Program-made: the position numbers and the translations under genes
Notes under the pieces: model-generated
Database searches by the model: none
What the model saw: only the letters and a program-made list of their open reading frames with translations
What the model was told of the DNA's origin: nothing
Assembly: GCF_008930665.1 (NCBI RefSeq)
Contig: NZ_PQMG01000002.1
Span: 248,001-312,000 of the forward strand
DNA from: Corynebacterium sp. 74A
GTDB taxonomy: Bacteria; Actinomycetota; Actinomycetes; Mycobacteriales; Mycobacteriaceae
DNA: 64,000 nt
Direction of reading: 5' to 3'
Shown: positions 63,700 to 64,000 of the stretch, one piece after another
Layout: each line of letters begins with the position of its first letter
Numbering within the stretch: the stretch's first letter is position 1

Positions 63700-64000
63700 C
63701 TATGTGGCGCGCTCAAGCAGCAGGGCCTCGCCTTGGCCGCCACCGCCACAGAGGCTCACTCCCGCCCGCTGGCCTCGCCCGGCGTGGAGCGCATGGGCGG
63801 CGTGCACCACCAGCCGCGCCCCCGAGGCGCCGATCGGATGGCCGAGGGCAATCGCCCCACCATCGGGATTGAGTATCGCAGGCTCGATTCCCAGCACTCG
63901 CGCCGAGTGCACGGCCACCGCGGCGAAGGCCTCGTTGATCTCCACCCAGTCGAGATCGCTCGCCCGCCAGCCTTGGGCTGACAACGCGGTCAGTAAAGCC
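63700..64000 (-). CDS. Thiolase (acetyl-CoA acetyltransferase), C-terminal part
   Basis: This is cut by the window edge; about 100 C-terminal residues are visible and the frame is open to base 64000. It carries VEINEAFAAVAVH with the NEAF motif, the catalytic His in GHPIGASGARL, and the catalytic Cys in CGGGGQGEALL. Thiolases cleave or condense 3-ketoacyl-CoA, the last step of beta-oxidation, consistent with the hydratase, dehydrogenase and ligase genes nearby. The nucleophilic cysteine region lies outside the window. Confidence 0.93.
   Translation of the reverse strand, partial: ALLTALSAQGWRASDLDWVEINEAFAAVAVHSARVLGIEPAILNPDGGAIALGHPIGASGARLVVHAAHALHAGRGQRAGVSLCGGGGQGEALLLERAT

Overview
The window is a high-GC actinobacterial chromosome segment, almost certainly from a Corynebacterium. 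Three things point there. The reading frames are GC-rich, with long antisense shadow frames. The order rplJ-rplL, rpoB-rpoC, rpsL-rpsG-fusA-tuf, S10 operon, rplN-rplX-rplE matches the corynebacterial arrangement, including the break between rpsQ and rplN. The protein families (RNA polymerase, GabD2-type dehydrogenase, porin-type DUF3068, Asp23 locus) are those of that group. No rRNA, tRNA, CRISPR array, insertion sequence or phage gene was found.

Information-processing genes lie on the minus strand and read from about 48.4 kb towards 1: rplJ-rplL (48.4-47.4 kb), rpoB-rpoC (40.9-33.3 kb), a beta-lactamase-fold lipoprotein, rpsL-rpsG-fusA and tuf (31.7-27.0 kb), the S10 operon rpsJ to rpsQ (21.3-16.2 kb), and rplN-rplX-rplE (1.8-0.6 kb).

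Between rpsQ and rplN sits about 14 kb of accessory metabolism. It holds a near-complete putrescine/GABA route: putrescine oxidase, a universal stress protein and an APC permease in one overlapping operon, plus gamma-aminobutyraldehyde dehydrogenase, a PucR-type regulator divergent from GABA transaminase, and an amino-acid permease. A GabD2-type succinate-semialdehyde dehydrogenase at 59-60.7 kb could complete the path to succinate. The same stretch carries a TetR regulator, an SDR and an unusual siderophore-interacting/methyltransferase-like fusion.

Between the S10 operon and tuf are a secreted trypsin-like protease and a six-gene plus-strand Asp23/AmaP envelope-stress locus. Around rpoB are a DUF3068 protein, a VTT-like membrane protein, an aldo/keto reductase, a secreted alpha/beta hydrolase and a large secreted protein of unknown function.

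From 48.8 kb rightwards come a DEDDh exonuclease, a GNAT/acyl-CoA-synthetase protein acetyltransferase adjacent to an AcuC deacetylase, a GntR regulator divergent from an alanine/sodium symporter, and an acyl-CoA degradation cluster (SDR, acyl-CoA dehydrogenase, TetR, AMP-forming ligase, enoyl-CoA hydratase, thiolase cut by the window edge).

The most unexpected non-coding signal is a 13-bp sequence, GCGTCGATAAGCG, found six times, five of them intergenic. Two copies extend to an identical 26 bp. Several large inverted-repeat structures also occur between genes, notably at 21.9-22.1 kb and 33.1-33.2 kb.
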